NCBI GenBank assembly: GCA_902793845.1
Contig: CADBFE010000001.1
Span: 83,221-131,042 of the forward strand
Length of the DNA: 47,822 nucleotides
Direction: 5' to 3'
From: an uncultured Lachnospiraceae bacterium
GTDB taxonomy: Bacteria; Bacillota; Clostridia; Lachnospirales; Lachnospiraceae
The notes beneath the pieces were generated by a model. That model ran no database searches. It had not been told where the DNA came from and saw nothing but the letters and a program-made list of their open reading frames with translations. Below, in pieces: positions 18,191 through 26,144 of this stretch. Made by a program: the position numbers and the translations under genes. The stretch's first letter is position 1. Each line of letters begins with the position of its first letter.

Positions 18191-18538
18191 ATGAGCGAGA
18201 TTATTAAAGAAATCGAGAAGGAACAGCTCAGAGCTGACGCTCCTTCATTCAATGTCGGTGATACTGTAAAGGTTCACGGCAAGATCAAGGAAGGCGACAA
18301 GGAAAGAATCCAGATCTTTGAGGGAACTGTTCTCAAGATTCAGAACGGAAGCAATCGTACAACATTTACTGTAAGAAAAGTATCTAACGGTTGTGGTGTT
18401 GAGAAGACATGGCCTCTTCACTCACCTAACGTTGAGAAGGTTGAAGTAGTTCGTCGTGGTAAGGTAAGACGTGCAAAACTTAACTACTTAAGAGACCGCG
18501 TTGGTAAGAATGCTAAGGTTAAAGAAGTAATCAAATAA
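18191..18538 (+). CDS. rplS: 50S ribosomal protein L19
   Basis: 115 residues with the L19 core: [20 protein letters not shown], then IQIFEGTVL, then a C-terminal [20 protein letters not shown]. It lies at the 30S-50S interface. Strong AGGAGG and its own leader. A perfect terminator follows, so it is probably monocistronic. Confidence 0.97.
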   Translation: MSEIIKEIEKEQLRADAPSFNVGDTVKVHGKIKEGDKERIQIFEGTVLKIQNGSNRTTFTVRKVSNGCGVEKTWPLHSPNVEKVEVVRRGKVRRAKLNYLRDRVGKNAKVKEVIK

Positions 18539-18543
18539 TTATT

Positions 18544-18575
18544 AAAAGGTCAGCCGGAGCAGGTTGACCTTTTTC
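18544..18575 (+). terminator. Terminator after rplS
   Basis: AAAAGGTCA (18544-18552) pairs with TGACCTTTT (18565-18573), with a 12-nt loop, followed by T's. Confidence 0.88.
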
Positions 18576-18592
18576 TTTATAAGATATTAAGT

Positions 18593-19204
18593 ATGGCATA
18601 TGTAAGTAAGAGGCGTGGGAGACGCAGAAAATCCGGCCTCAGCTTTTATTCAAAAGATGAAAAAATAGGCAAGAATATTGCGATGGAGATCGGCTCATAT
18701 CTGTTCTGGACGTTTGCCATGATGCTTCTGGCATTTGTGCTCGTATTCTGTTTCGGTATCAGGACAAATGTTGTGGGTAACGGCATGGAACCCACACTCT
18801 CAAACGGCCAGAGTATACTGATAAACAGATTTGAGTATTTCCTTTCAAGACCCAATGCCGGAGATGTTGTTGTTTTTTTGCCAAACGGCAACGAAAACTC
18901 ACATTATTACGTAAAGAGGATAGTGGCAGTCCCCGGTGATGTGGTTCAGATCATTGACGGCTATGTATATGTTAATGATGTGAGGTATGAAGAGCCCGGC
19001 AATTTCGACAGGATCGACAATCCGGGAATAGCCGAGAATGCAATATTTCTTGGTGAAGATGAATATTTTGTCCTCGGAGACAACAGAAATGCAAGTGAGG
19101 ATAGCCGCTCGAGTAACGTCGGAGTGGTATTGCGTGATTATATAGTAGGCAAGGCATGGTTTCACATGCAGAGAAAAGATGAAGCCATGGGATTTATTAA
19201 ATAG
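18593..19204 (+). CDS. Signal peptidase I paralog lacking the catalytic serine
   Basis: 203 residues with the LepB fold: a basic N-terminus, one membrane helix (about 34-55), then boxes B-E. Box B reads VGNGMEPTLSNG, with Gly64 (codon GGC at 18782-18784) where the nucleophilic Ser stands in GxSMxPT. The paralog at 20058 has GSSMEPTLSDG. The box D lysine is retained (Lys108 in YYVKRIVAVPGD), as is box E GDNRNASEDSR. By family knowledge Ser loss should abolish Ser/Lys catalysis, so this is probably a pseudoenzyme, perhaps regulating or assembling with the active paralog. No clear Shine-Dalgarno precedes the ATG, and the rplS terminator lies just upstream. Confidence 0.88.
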   Translation: MAYVSKRRGRRRKSGLSFYSKDEKIGKNIAMEIGSYLFWTFAMMLLAFVLVFCFGIRTNVVGNGMEPTLSNGQSILINRFEYFLSRPNAGDVVVFLPNGNENSHYYVKRIVAVPGDVVQIIDGYVYVNDVRYEEPGNFDRIDNPGIAENAIFLGEDEYFVLGDNRNASEDSRSSNVGVVLRDYIVGKAWFHMQRKDEAMGFIK

Positions 19205-19215
19205 GATTTGAAAGT

Positions 19216-20055
19216 ATGAATTATCAGTGGTATCCCGGTCATATGACAAAAGCCATGCGTATGATGCAGGAGGACATAAAGCTAATAGATCTGGTAATAG
19301 AGGTGTGCGACGCAAGGATACCTCTTGCCAGCAAGAATCCTGATATCGACAGGCTGGCAAACGGCAAGTCAAGGCTCATACTCCTAAACAAGAGTGATCT
19401 GGCAGATGACCAGGTCAACGATGCTTGGGTAAAATATTATAAGGAAAAAGGCTTTGGATGTATTCTTGTCGATTCAAGAAAAAGCGTAGGATTTAAGAAT
19501 ATCAAATCAGCTGTTTTAACCGCATGCAGTGCCAAGATTGAGAGAGACAGAAAACGGGGGATTTTAAACAGACCGCTTAGAGCAATGGTTTGCGGTATCC
19601 CCAATGTCGGTAAATCAACTTTTATAAATTCTTATGCCAAAAAGGCCTGTACAAAGACAGGAGACAAGCCCGGCGTCACAAAGGGAAAACAGTGGATAAG
19701 GCTTGATAAGACTCTGGAGCTTCTCGATACTCCCGGCGTACTCTGGCCCAAGTTTGAAGATGAACAGGTAGGACTCCATCTGGCCATGACAGGCTCAATA
19801 AATGATGAGATACTCCAGAAGGATGAACTGGCGGTAAGTATCATCAAATTTATGAAAGAGTCATATAAAGGACGACTGGCTGACCGTTATAATATTAATG
19901 AAGAACTTGAAGATTTTGACATCCTCTCAGACATATCAAAAAACAGAGGCTGCCTTATCAAAGGCGGGGAAGTTGATGTCATAAAAGGATCAAAACTTTT
20001 AACAGATGATTTCAGATCCGGTAAACTCGGACGTATATCATTGGAAAGACCGTAA
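19216..20055 (+). CDS. rbgA: Ribosome biogenesis GTPase RbgA (YlqF)
   Basis: A circularly permuted GTPase needed for late 50S assembly. 279 aa starting NYQWYPGHMTKAMR, the family hallmark. G-motif order is permuted: G4 LLNKSDL (about 57), then G1 GIPNVGKSTFIN (about 127), then G3 DTPGVLWP (about 173). It sits between the two signal peptidase paralogs with 11-nt and 2-nt gaps, indicating one operon. Confidence 0.96.
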   Translation: MNYQWYPGHMTKAMRMMQEDIKLIDLVIEVCDARIPLASKNPDIDRLANGKSRLILLNKSDLADDQVNDAWVKYYKEKGFGCILVDSRKSVGFKNIKSAVLTACSAKIERDRKRGILNRPLRAMVCGIPNVGKSTFINSYAKKACTKTGDKPGVTKGKQWIRLDKTLELLDTPGVLWPKFEDEQVGLHLAMTGSINDEILQKDELAVSIIKFMKESYKGRLADRYNINEELEDFDILSDISKNRGCLIKGGEVDVIKGSKLLTDDFRSGKLGRISLERP

Positions 20056-20057
20056 TA

Positions 20058-20723
20058 TTGAGCAGGATAAATTTGGATGATGATCTCGAATACTTTGATG
20101 TCCGTAAAAAAACTCAGGAAAAAAAGGGTGATCCGGACGAGAAAGTAAAAAAAGATCCTGATATCAAAAAAAGAAAAAAATCAAAAAAAACCGGAATGCA
20201 AAAATTCCTGGCTGACAGTCTGTATATCCTGGCAGTACTGATCCTGGCAGTACTCTTTGTAAAATATGTGGGTCAGCGGACTACGGTTATCGGATCGAGT
20301 ATGGAGCCGACACTTTCTGACGGAGACAGCCTCATCGTCGATAAGCTGACATACAGGATCAGCGACCCGAAGAGATTTGACGTAATAGTATTTCCGTTTC
20401 AGTATGAGGAGGGAACATATTATATAAAGCGTATAATAGGCCTCCCCGGAGAGACAGTCAGGATAGATGAGGACGGCAATATATATATAAACGGTAATAT
20501 CCTTACCGAAAACTACGGCGCAGCAGTTATGACGGACCCCGGTATTGCGATAAATGAAATCGTCATAGGAGAGGATGAATATTTTGTCCTTGGTGATAAC
20601 AGAAATCATTCATCTGACTCGAGGACCCAGGCAGTAGGTCTGGTAAAGAGGGAAGATATCCTTGGCAGGGCGTGGCTGCGTATATTCCCTTTTAAGAAAA
20701 TCGGATTTGTAAAGCACAGATAA
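20058..20723 (+). CDS. lepB: Signal peptidase I (active-site complete)
   Basis: 221 residues. The first 46 are very charged (Lys/Asp-rich), then one helix (about 51-70) and the catalytic domain. Box B GSSMEPTLSDGD has Ser81; the lysine base is Lys124 in YYIKRIIGLPGE; box E is GDNRNHSSDSR. It removes signal peptides from Sec-exported proteins. The start is a TTG two bases after the rbgA stop, with GGAAAG upstream; no better ATG exists before the membrane helix. A perfect terminator follows. Confidence 0.94.
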   Translation: MSRINLDDDLEYFDVRKKTQEKKGDPDEKVKKDPDIKKRKKSKKTGMQKFLADSLYILAVLILAVLFVKYVGQRTTVIGSSMEPTLSDGDSLIVDKLTYRISDPKRFDVIVFPFQYEEGTYYIKRIIGLPGETVRIDEDGNIYINGNILTENYGAAVMTDPGIAINEIVIGEDEYFVLGDNRNHSSDSRTQAVGLVKREDILGRAWLRIFPFKKIGFVKHR

Positions 20724-20727
20724 TTAT

Positions 20728-20758
20728 GCAGATTCCCCTTTGGAATCTGCTTTTTTTT
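20728..20758 (+). terminator. Terminator after lepB
   Basis: GCAGATTCC (20728-20736), CCTTT loop, GGAATCTGC (20742-20750), then eight T's (20751-20758). Confidence 0.92.
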
Positions 20759-20766
20759 GGTATAAT
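20758..20766 (+). promoter_or_regulatory. Extended -10 promoter abutting rnhB
   Basis: TGGTATAAT is an extended -10 element (TGn plus perfect TATAAT) starting in the last T of the lepB terminator. Transcription would begin about 7 nt later, at or next to the ATG at 20774, predicting a leaderless mRNA. Confidence 0.5.
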
Positions 20767-20773
20767 TATGCTT

Positions 20774-21529
20774 ATGAAAAAGACATCTGAAATAGCAAAA
20801 GAATACAAGGCACTGACAGAACGGGATTATGAATCATTCATTAGGGAATATGAGGCTGATGAGAGGTCTGCTATCATTAAAAATGTCGAATCGGTCAGAA
20901 AAAAACTGGCTGCTCTTGAAAACGAAAAAAAGCGTATGTACATGATGTATGAGTTTGAGCGCAAATATCCTGACTGTACATACATATGTGGTGTGGACGA
21001 GGTCGGCAGAGGACCGCTTGCAGGTCCTGTTGTCGCGGGAGCAGTCATCCTGCCAAAAGATTGTGACATATTATATCTAAATGATTCTAAGCAATTGTCC
21101 GAAAAAAAGAGAGAGGACCTTTTTGTACAGATAATGGAAAAGGCTGTTGCAACAGGTATAGGACAGGCCGATTCAAAGAGGATAGATGAGATAAATATAC
21201 TTCAGGCAGACTATGAGGCCATGAGGGAGGCTATCGGAAAACTCGGTGTCATGCCGGAGGTACTCCTAAACGATGCCGTCACAATACCTATGATTGATAT
21301 TACACAGGTTCCAATCATCAAAGGTGATACAAAGAGCGCATCCATTGCAGCGGCCTCGATTATAGCTAAAGTAACTAGAGATCATATGATGGAATCATAC
21401 GACTCTGTATATCCCGAATACGGATTTGCTTCAAATAAAGGGTACGGAAGCGCTGCCCATATAGAAGCTATCAAGAAATACGGACCGTGCCCGATACACA
21501 GACGATCTTTTATAGGAAACTTTATTTAA
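20774..21529 (+). CDS. rnhB: Ribonuclease HII
   Basis: Removes ribonucleotides and RNA-DNA hybrids. A helical, charged N-terminal extension of about 70 residues precedes the catalytic domain: GVDEVGRGPLAGPVVAGAV carries the first Asp/Glu pair, then DSKQLSEKKRE, and SIIAKVTRDHMM carries the distal Asp. The frame is open upstream to 20726, but that part lies inside the lepB terminator. ATG 20768 or 20774 are the credible starts; neither has a Shine-Dalgarno, and 20774 coincides with the predicted transcription start. It keeps the rbgA-rnhB-ylqG-ylqH order known from Bacillus. Confidence 0.93.
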   Translation: MKKTSEIAKEYKALTERDYESFIREYEADERSAIIKNVESVRKKLAALENEKKRMYMMYEFERKYPDCTYICGVDEVGRGPLAGPVVAGAVILPKDCDILYLNDSKQLSEKKREDLFVQIMEKAVATGIGQADSKRIDEINILQADYEAMREAIGKLGVMPEVLLNDAVTIPMIDITQVPIIKGDTKSASIAAASIIAKVTRDHMMESYDSVYPEYGFASNKGYGSAAHIEAIKKYGPCPIHRRSFIGNFI

Positions 21530-21535
21530 TATTTT

Positions 21536-23362
21536 ATGAATGTAAACAATATCGCATTACAAAACAGGATATATGTCAATGACGCAGGAGAGCGGGCGGC
21601 AGAAGCAGTCGTATCAAAAGAGAGCGACGTCGCAAAGCTCGCCAGCGGTCAGACTATCACGGGCAGGATATCATCTGTGGAAGGCAATAATGCGACTATC
21701 AACATAAACGGAAATGAGATAAATGCCAAGCTTGAGGGCAATATGGCTCTTAATGAAGGCCAGATGGTCACATTTTCCGTAAAGGGAGCAAGTGACGCCC
21801 AGCTCACCCTGGCTCCTTTATATACCAATCTCAATTCTGAGGAGATGGCATCAAAAGCCCTCTCGGCTGCAAGTATCCCTATTTCGGAAGAATCCCTTGA
21901 GATAGTAGGCAAGATGATGGACGCCGGTGTGAGTATCGATAAGGATACTCTCGGTGCCATGGTTCATGCGTCCATGGAATTTCCCGAGGCCGATATAAAG
22001 AACCTCTCTGAAATGCAGAGATACGGACTGGATATTAATGAAAACAACATAGAAAAGTTTTCTGCATTTAAAAACTATGAAAACCAGATCACAGGCGGCA
22101 TGGACAAGATCGTCGACAGTATAGCCGACGGTTACAAGGAACTCCTCACAGCAGGTAAGTCACTGGAGGCAAACGAACTGATGTCGTCAGTCTTAAAGAC
22201 CTTTTCAGGTGTGACAGATTCAGACGGCGGCATGGCAACAGTCACTGTAGCCAACGAAGCCAATGCAAAAACACTTGAGGTAGGCTCGCCCAATCAGACC
22301 ATGCTGGCATCAGATGTCCAGGGGCTCGGTGACGGAGGCGAATCACTCATCAGGGAAAAGATGGTAATAAGCGAGGAGGCTCTGCTCCTTAAAGGAGAGG
22401 ATATCAATCCGTCAGTCGAGGTATTAAAACAGGAAGCTGATGTGATAAATGAAGAGAATATCAGAAATCTCGAGACGAGAGTGATAGAGCCCGGCAGGGA
22501 ACAGCAGACGGTAAATACCGAGACAGCCCAGAAAGTGGCAGATGCCTGGACGGCTCTTGATAATACGGATAAGTCCGCTATGGTAGATATATTGAAACAG
22601 TCGGGACTCGGAGAAAATGAAGCAAAATTTCTTTTATCGGATAATGCTTCGGCAAATGATTTCTTTGAGGCAACCAGAAGCATATTAAGCTCCGGCAATG
22701 TAAGCGAAGCCATGATGAATATGCTTGAGTCCGATGATTTCAGTAGTATGCTGAAACAGCAGATACAGTCCCAGTGGCTCCTCTCACCGATTGATGTTGA
22801 AAACAAGCAGACTGTCGAAAAGCTTTATGACAGATTAAATGAGCAGGTTAAGGATCTGACAAATGCAATAGAGAGCATATCAATGCAGGGCAGTGAACTG
22901 GCTAAAAATCTGGACAATATGAATCAGAATCTCGACTTTATGGAACAGATGAATCAGATGATGCAGTATGTCCAGCTGCCCCTTAAGATGAACGGTTCAG
23001 AGGCTACGGGAGATCTCTTTGTATATACAAATAAAAAATCACTGGCAGAGAATAACGGAAGCGTCAGTGCGCTGCTCCATCTTGATATGAAGAATCTCGG
23101 ACCCCTTGATGTATACGCATCGATAAATACAGGGTCCAATAAAGTGACGACAAGATTTCAGCTCTCCGATGATTCGCTGATCGATTTCATGCAGAGCCAT
23201 ATGCATATATTAAATGAACGTCTTGAAAAGAGAGGATATGCGATCACATCGGAGGTAGGCGCTTTAGAGGGCGCAGATAAAAGACCTGATGCACCGGGTA
23301 TGCCTGTGGCAGCACCTGAGGGTACACTCATTAAAAAGACAGGCTTTGAGGCATTTGCATAA
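21536..23362 (+). CDS. YlqG-like protein with FliK-type C-terminal domain
   Basis: 608 residues, soluble, acidic, Ser/Ala/Asn-rich. An N-terminal part (about 38-100) resembles an OB/beta module (TGRISSVEGNNATININGNEI). The long middle is helical. The last 150 residues (MQYVQLPLKMNGSEATGDLFVY ... DVYASINTG ... LSDDSLIDFMQSHMHILNERLEKRGYAI) have the pattern of the hook-length control (FliK) C-terminal domain. It is followed by an FlhB-tail homolog, as ylqG-ylqH are in Bacillus, so the pair looks like a FliK/FlhB-derived module outside a flagellar operon. The role is unknown. Confidence 0.65.
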   Translation: MNVNNIALQNRIYVNDAGERAAEAVVSKESDVAKLASGQTITGRISSVEGNNATININGNEINAKLEGNMALNEGQMVTFSVKGASDAQLTLAPLYTNLNSEEMASKALSAASIPISEESLEIVGKMMDAGVSIDKDTLGAMVHASMEFPEADIKNLSEMQRYGLDINENNIEKFSAFKNYENQITGGMDKIVDSIADGYKELLTAGKSLEANELMSSVLKTFSGVTDSDGGMATVTVANEANAKTLEVGSPNQTMLASDVQGLGDGGESLIREKMVISEEALLLKGEDINPSVEVLKQEADVINEENIRNLETRVIEPGREQQTVNTETAQKVADAWTALDNTDKSAMVDILKQSGLGENEAKFLLSDNASANDFFEATRSILSSGNVSEAMMNMLESDDFSSMLKQQIQSQWLLSPIDVENKQTVEKLYDRLNEQVKDLTNAIESISMQGSELAKNLDNMNQNLDFMEQMNQMMQYVQLPLKMNGSEATGDLFVYTNKKSLAENNGSVSALLHLDMKNLGPLDVYASINTGSNKVTTRFQLSDDSLIDFMQSHMHILNERLEKRGYAITSEVGALEGADKRPDAPGMPVAAPEGTLIKKTGFEAFA

Positions 23363-23374
23363 AGGAAATAATAA

Positions 23375-23674
23375 ATGGCAAACGATCCAAAGAAAGAAAA
23401 AAGAAAACAGGCCATCGCCCTTGAGTATGATCCGAATGATGCGGCACCTAAAGTAATCGCATCAGGTGTCGGAGCTCTTGCCGATAAGATCATAGAAAAG
23501 GCAAAAGAGGAATCGGTGCCCATACACCAGGACGGAAAACTGGCGGATACCTTATCACGCCTTGAAATCGGCGAGATGATCCCGCCGGAACTTTATGAGG
23601 TAGTAGCAGAGATACTGGTATTTGTGGATGCTATGGACAAGATACGAGCTAAATCCAAGGACGGAAGACTGTAA
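23375..23674 (+). CDS. YlqH-like orphan FlhB/EscU C-terminal domain
   Basis: 99 residues matching the cytoplasmic C-terminal domain of FlhB-family export-gate proteins: AIALEYDPNDAAPKVIASGVGALADKI ... VPIHQDGKLADTL ... EIGEMIPPELYEVVAEILVFV. The membrane domain is absent, and the NPTH autocleavage site is missing (the equivalent stretch reads EKRKQ). In FlhB this domain contacts FliK; here it follows a FliK-like gene, suggesting the interaction survives. Its stop abuts the yraN start. Confidence 0.85.
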   Translation: MANDPKKEKRKQAIALEYDPNDAAPKVIASGVGALADKIIEKAKEESVPIHQDGKLADTLSRLEIGEMIPPELYEVVAEILVFVDAMDKIRAKSKDGRL

Positions 23675-24079
23675 ATGCCTGTAAAAACAAATAAGCGTAA
23701 ACTCGGTGAAGAGATAGAGGCCCAGTGTGTCTTTTATCTGCAGAGCCGTGGTGTAAAGATATTAAATAAAAATTATTCATGCAGGTTCGGAGAGGTCGAT
23801 ATCATAGGCCTCGTCAAAACTCCCGATTTAATTAATCCTGATATGTTAACCGATACACTTGTCTTTTATGAAGTGAAATTCAGAAAGACAGGTAAAAATG
23901 ATGTGGCCGAAGCAACAGTGAATATACGGAAACAGCAGAATATATGCAGAGTATCCGATTATTACAGGATGATGAATCATATAAGCGAAGATACCGGGAT
24001 AAGATTTGATGTGATCGGAGTAAATGACAGAATCATCACTTTATATGAAAATGCATTTGAATATATACCGGTGATGTAA
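23675..24079 (+). CDS. YraN family (UPF0102) endonuclease-fold protein
   Basis: 134 residues. N-terminal KRKLGEEIEAQCVFYLQSRGVKILNKNY followed by FGEVDIIG and LVFYEVKFRK gives the PD-(D/E)xK-like core seen in YraN. The cellular role of the family is unclear. It starts right at the preceding stop. A short insertion between the motif-Asp strand and the EVK strand (TPDLINPDMLTD) makes it slightly longer than the family norm. Confidence 0.87.
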   Translation: MPVKTNKRKLGEEIEAQCVFYLQSRGVKILNKNYSCRFGEVDIIGLVKTPDLINPDMLTDTLVFYEVKFRKTGKNDVAEATVNIRKQQNICRVSDYYRMMNHISEDTGIRFDVIGVNDRIITLYENAFEYIPVM

Positions 24080-24122
24080 GAGTGATATAAATATTATTGT
24101 CATTATCTGTAAAGGGGAAAAT

Positions 24123-24701
24123 ATGTCTGTAAACATGAAAGTAAAAAAACTGACGATGACGAGAGATGGAAAGTATCTTAAGTCATATGTCCTTGATTAT
24201 GAGAGTGATGACGGTCACAAAAAGTCGTATGAGTTTGTGAGCCACCGAAAGCTAAACGGGCCAGAGGATATCGGCAATCATGTGAGCGGCGTATCAATGT
24301 GCGTGATAAAGGACGGCAAACTACTGCTCCTAAAAGAGTTTCGTATGGCAGTCAACCGGTTTATATACGGGATGTGTGCCGGTATGTGGGATGAAGGAGA
24401 AGAACTGGCTGAATGTATGAAGAGGGAACTGTATGAAGAGACCGGCCTTAAATTAAAACGAGTCCTCCATATACTGCCGCCCAGCTTTGCAGCTGTATCA
24501 ATGTCGGATATAAAAAATCAGATAGCGATAGTGGAGGCGGAAGGCGAGATAGCCGATCATGCTACATACAACGAAAATATAAGCGCAGCCTTTTATGATA
24601 AAGATGAAGTGCGTCATCTGATAGATACCGCTGAGTTTTCATCAAGAGCCCAGGTTCTGGCGTATTTTTATACTGAGGGTTGCCTTGACAAGTATTTTTA
24701 A
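24123..24701 (+). CDS. NUDIX hydrolase, ADP-ribose pyrophosphatase-like
   Basis: 192 residues. The Nudix box fits Gx5Ex7REUxEExGU as GMWDEGEELAECMKRELYEE followed by TGL, at about residues 85-107. An N-terminal beta-sheet segment before the box is of the ADP-ribose pyrophosphatase (NudF) kind. It would hydrolyse a nucleoside-diphosphate-X compound; substrate not provable from sequence. AAAGGGGA precedes the ATG. Confidence 0.85.
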   Translation: MSVNMKVKKLTMTRDGKYLKSYVLDYESDDGHKKSYEFVSHRKLNGPEDIGNHVSGVSMCVIKDGKLLLLKEFRMAVNRFIYGMCAGMWDEGEELAECMKRELYEETGLKLKRVLHILPPSFAAVSMSDIKNQIAIVEAEGEIADHATYNENISAAFYDKDEVRHLIDTAEFSSRAQVLAYFYTEGCLDKYF

Positions 24702-24713
24702 TATATTTACACT
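24685..24713 (+). promoter_or_regulatory. Promoter for tyrS
   Basis: TTGACA (24685-24690), 17-nt spacer, TACACT (24708-24713), overlapping the end of the NUDIX gene. No T-box-like leader fits in the remaining 40 nt. Confidence 0.5.
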
Positions 24714-24753
24714 TTATATTGTTTTCTATTATCAATGAAAAGAGGTTTTTATT

Positions 24754-25977
24754 ATGACTTTATTTGAGGAATTAAAAGAGAGAGGGCTCCTCGCCCAGCT
24801 CACTGATGAGAAAGAGATAGCCGAGCTTATCAACAACGGTAAGGCTACATTTTATATAGGTTTTGATCCTACAGCAGACTCACTTCATGTAGGCCATTTT
24901 ATGGCACTGTGCCTGATGAAGAGAATGCAGATGGCCGGCAACAAGCCAATCGCCCTTATCGGTGGCGGTACAGCCATGATCGGAGATCCTTCCGGCAAGA
25001 GCGATATGCGTAAGATGATGACAAAAGAGACTATCGCCCATAATGTTGAATGTTTTAAGAAGCAGATGAGCAAATTCATTGATTTCTCTGATGGAAAGGC
25101 ATTACTTGTTAATAATGCCGACTGGATCCTCGATATGAACTATATAGATGTCCTCAGGGAAGTAGGTCCCCATTTCTCGGTTAATAACATGCTTCGTGCA
25201 GAGTGCTACAAGCAGAGAATGGAGAAAGGACTCTCATTCCTTGAGTTCAACTACATGATCCTCCAGAGCTACGACTTTTACAAGCTTTTCCAGGAGTACG
25301 GATGCAACATGGAGTTTGGCGGCGATGATCAGTGGTCTAACATGCTCGGCGGTACGGAACTTATCAGACGTAAGCTTGGAAAAGATGCTTACGCAATGAC
25401 TATAACACTTCTCCTTAACTCTGAAGGAAAGAAGATGGGTAAGACAGAGAAAGGCGCTGTATGGCTTGATCCTGAGAAGACATCTCCTTTCGAGTTCTAC
25501 CAGTACTGGAGAAACGTTGCAGATGCCGATGTACTTAAATGTATCAAGATGCTGACATTTATCCCTATTGAGGAAATAAAAAAGATGGATTCATGGGAGG
25601 GCGCCCAGCTTAATGAAGCCAAGGATATCCTGGCATACGAGCTCACAAAACTCGTACATGGTGAGGAAGAGGCCGAGAAGGCAAGAGAGGCTTCCAAGGC
25701 TCTGTTTGCAGGCGGCGCTGATATGAGCAACATCCCTTCGACAGTTTTGACAGATGAGGACTTTACAGACGGTAAAATCGACCTTATCGGTATCATGGTA
25801 AAGGGCAAGCAGGCCACCAACAGAGGTGACGGCAGGAGAAATATCGAGCAGGGCGGTGTAACCGTCAATGGTGAGAAAGTAACTGACATCAAGGCTGCAT
25901 ACGATAAGAGTGCTTTTGCTGATGAGTTTATCGTCAAGAAGGGCAAGAAGTCGTTCATGAAATATGTTGTAGAGTAA
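24754..25977 (+). CDS. tyrS: Tyrosyl-tRNA synthetase
   Basis: Charges tRNA-Tyr. 407 residues. The class I HIGH motif is HVGH (residues 45-48, after GFDPTADSL); the KMSKS equivalent is KMGKT near residue 227. The C-terminal S4-like RNA-binding domain includes [24 protein letters not shown] precedes the ATG. It is followed by a long-stem terminator. Confidence 0.97.
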   Translation: MTLFEELKERGLLAQLTDEKEIAELINNGKATFYIGFDPTADSLHVGHFMALCLMKRMQMAGNKPIALIGGGTAMIGDPSGKSDMRKMMTKETIAHNVECFKKQMSKFIDFSDGKALLVNNADWILDMNYIDVLREVGPHFSVNNMLRAECYKQRMEKGLSFLEFNYMILQSYDFYKLFQEYGCNMEFGGDDQWSNMLGGTELIRRKLGKDAYAMTITLLLNSEGKKMGKTEKGAVWLDPEKTSPFEFYQYWRNVADADVLKCIKMLTFIPIEEIKKMDSWEGAQLNEAKDILAYELTKLVHGEEEAEKAREASKALFAGGADMSNIPSTVLTDEDFTDGKIDLIGIMVKGKQATNRGDGRRNIEQGGVTVNGEKVTDIKAAYDKSAFADEFIVKKGKKSFMKYVVE

Positions 25978-25996
25978 TGTTATATACATTGTGAGG

Positions 25997-26054
25997 AAAA
26001 AATAACCCTCCGTACGCTAAGAGCGAGCTCAATGCGTACGGAGGGTTATTTTTT
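25997..26054. terminator. Long perfect bidirectional terminator (shared-loop family, copy 2)
   Basis: A perfect 21-bp stem (25997-26017 with 26034-26054), A-run on the left and T-run on the right. The 16-nt loop TAAGAGCGAGCTCAAT contains its own GAGC/GCTC mini-stem. The apex ACGC-TAA...CAAT-GCGT resembles the hairpins at 10721 and 28629. Confidence 0.9.
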
Positions 26055-26079
26055 ATCTTTATAAACAACTTTCTATATG

Positions 26080-26108
26080 TGGTCATATTTCATTCGGTGT
26101 GCTACAAT
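26080..26108 (+). promoter_or_regulatory. Promoter for dacA-like gene
   Basis: TGGTCA (26080-26085), 17-nt spacer, TACAAT (26103-26108), downstream of the tyrS terminator. Confidence 0.45.
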
Positions 26109-26144
26109 ATATAGCGTATTTTGAAGACGGGGATACAACATAAT

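Noticed and set aside
20726..20773. N-terminal extension of rnhB from 20726
   Set aside because: It would translate the lepB terminator hairpin and lie upstream of the predicted transcription start.
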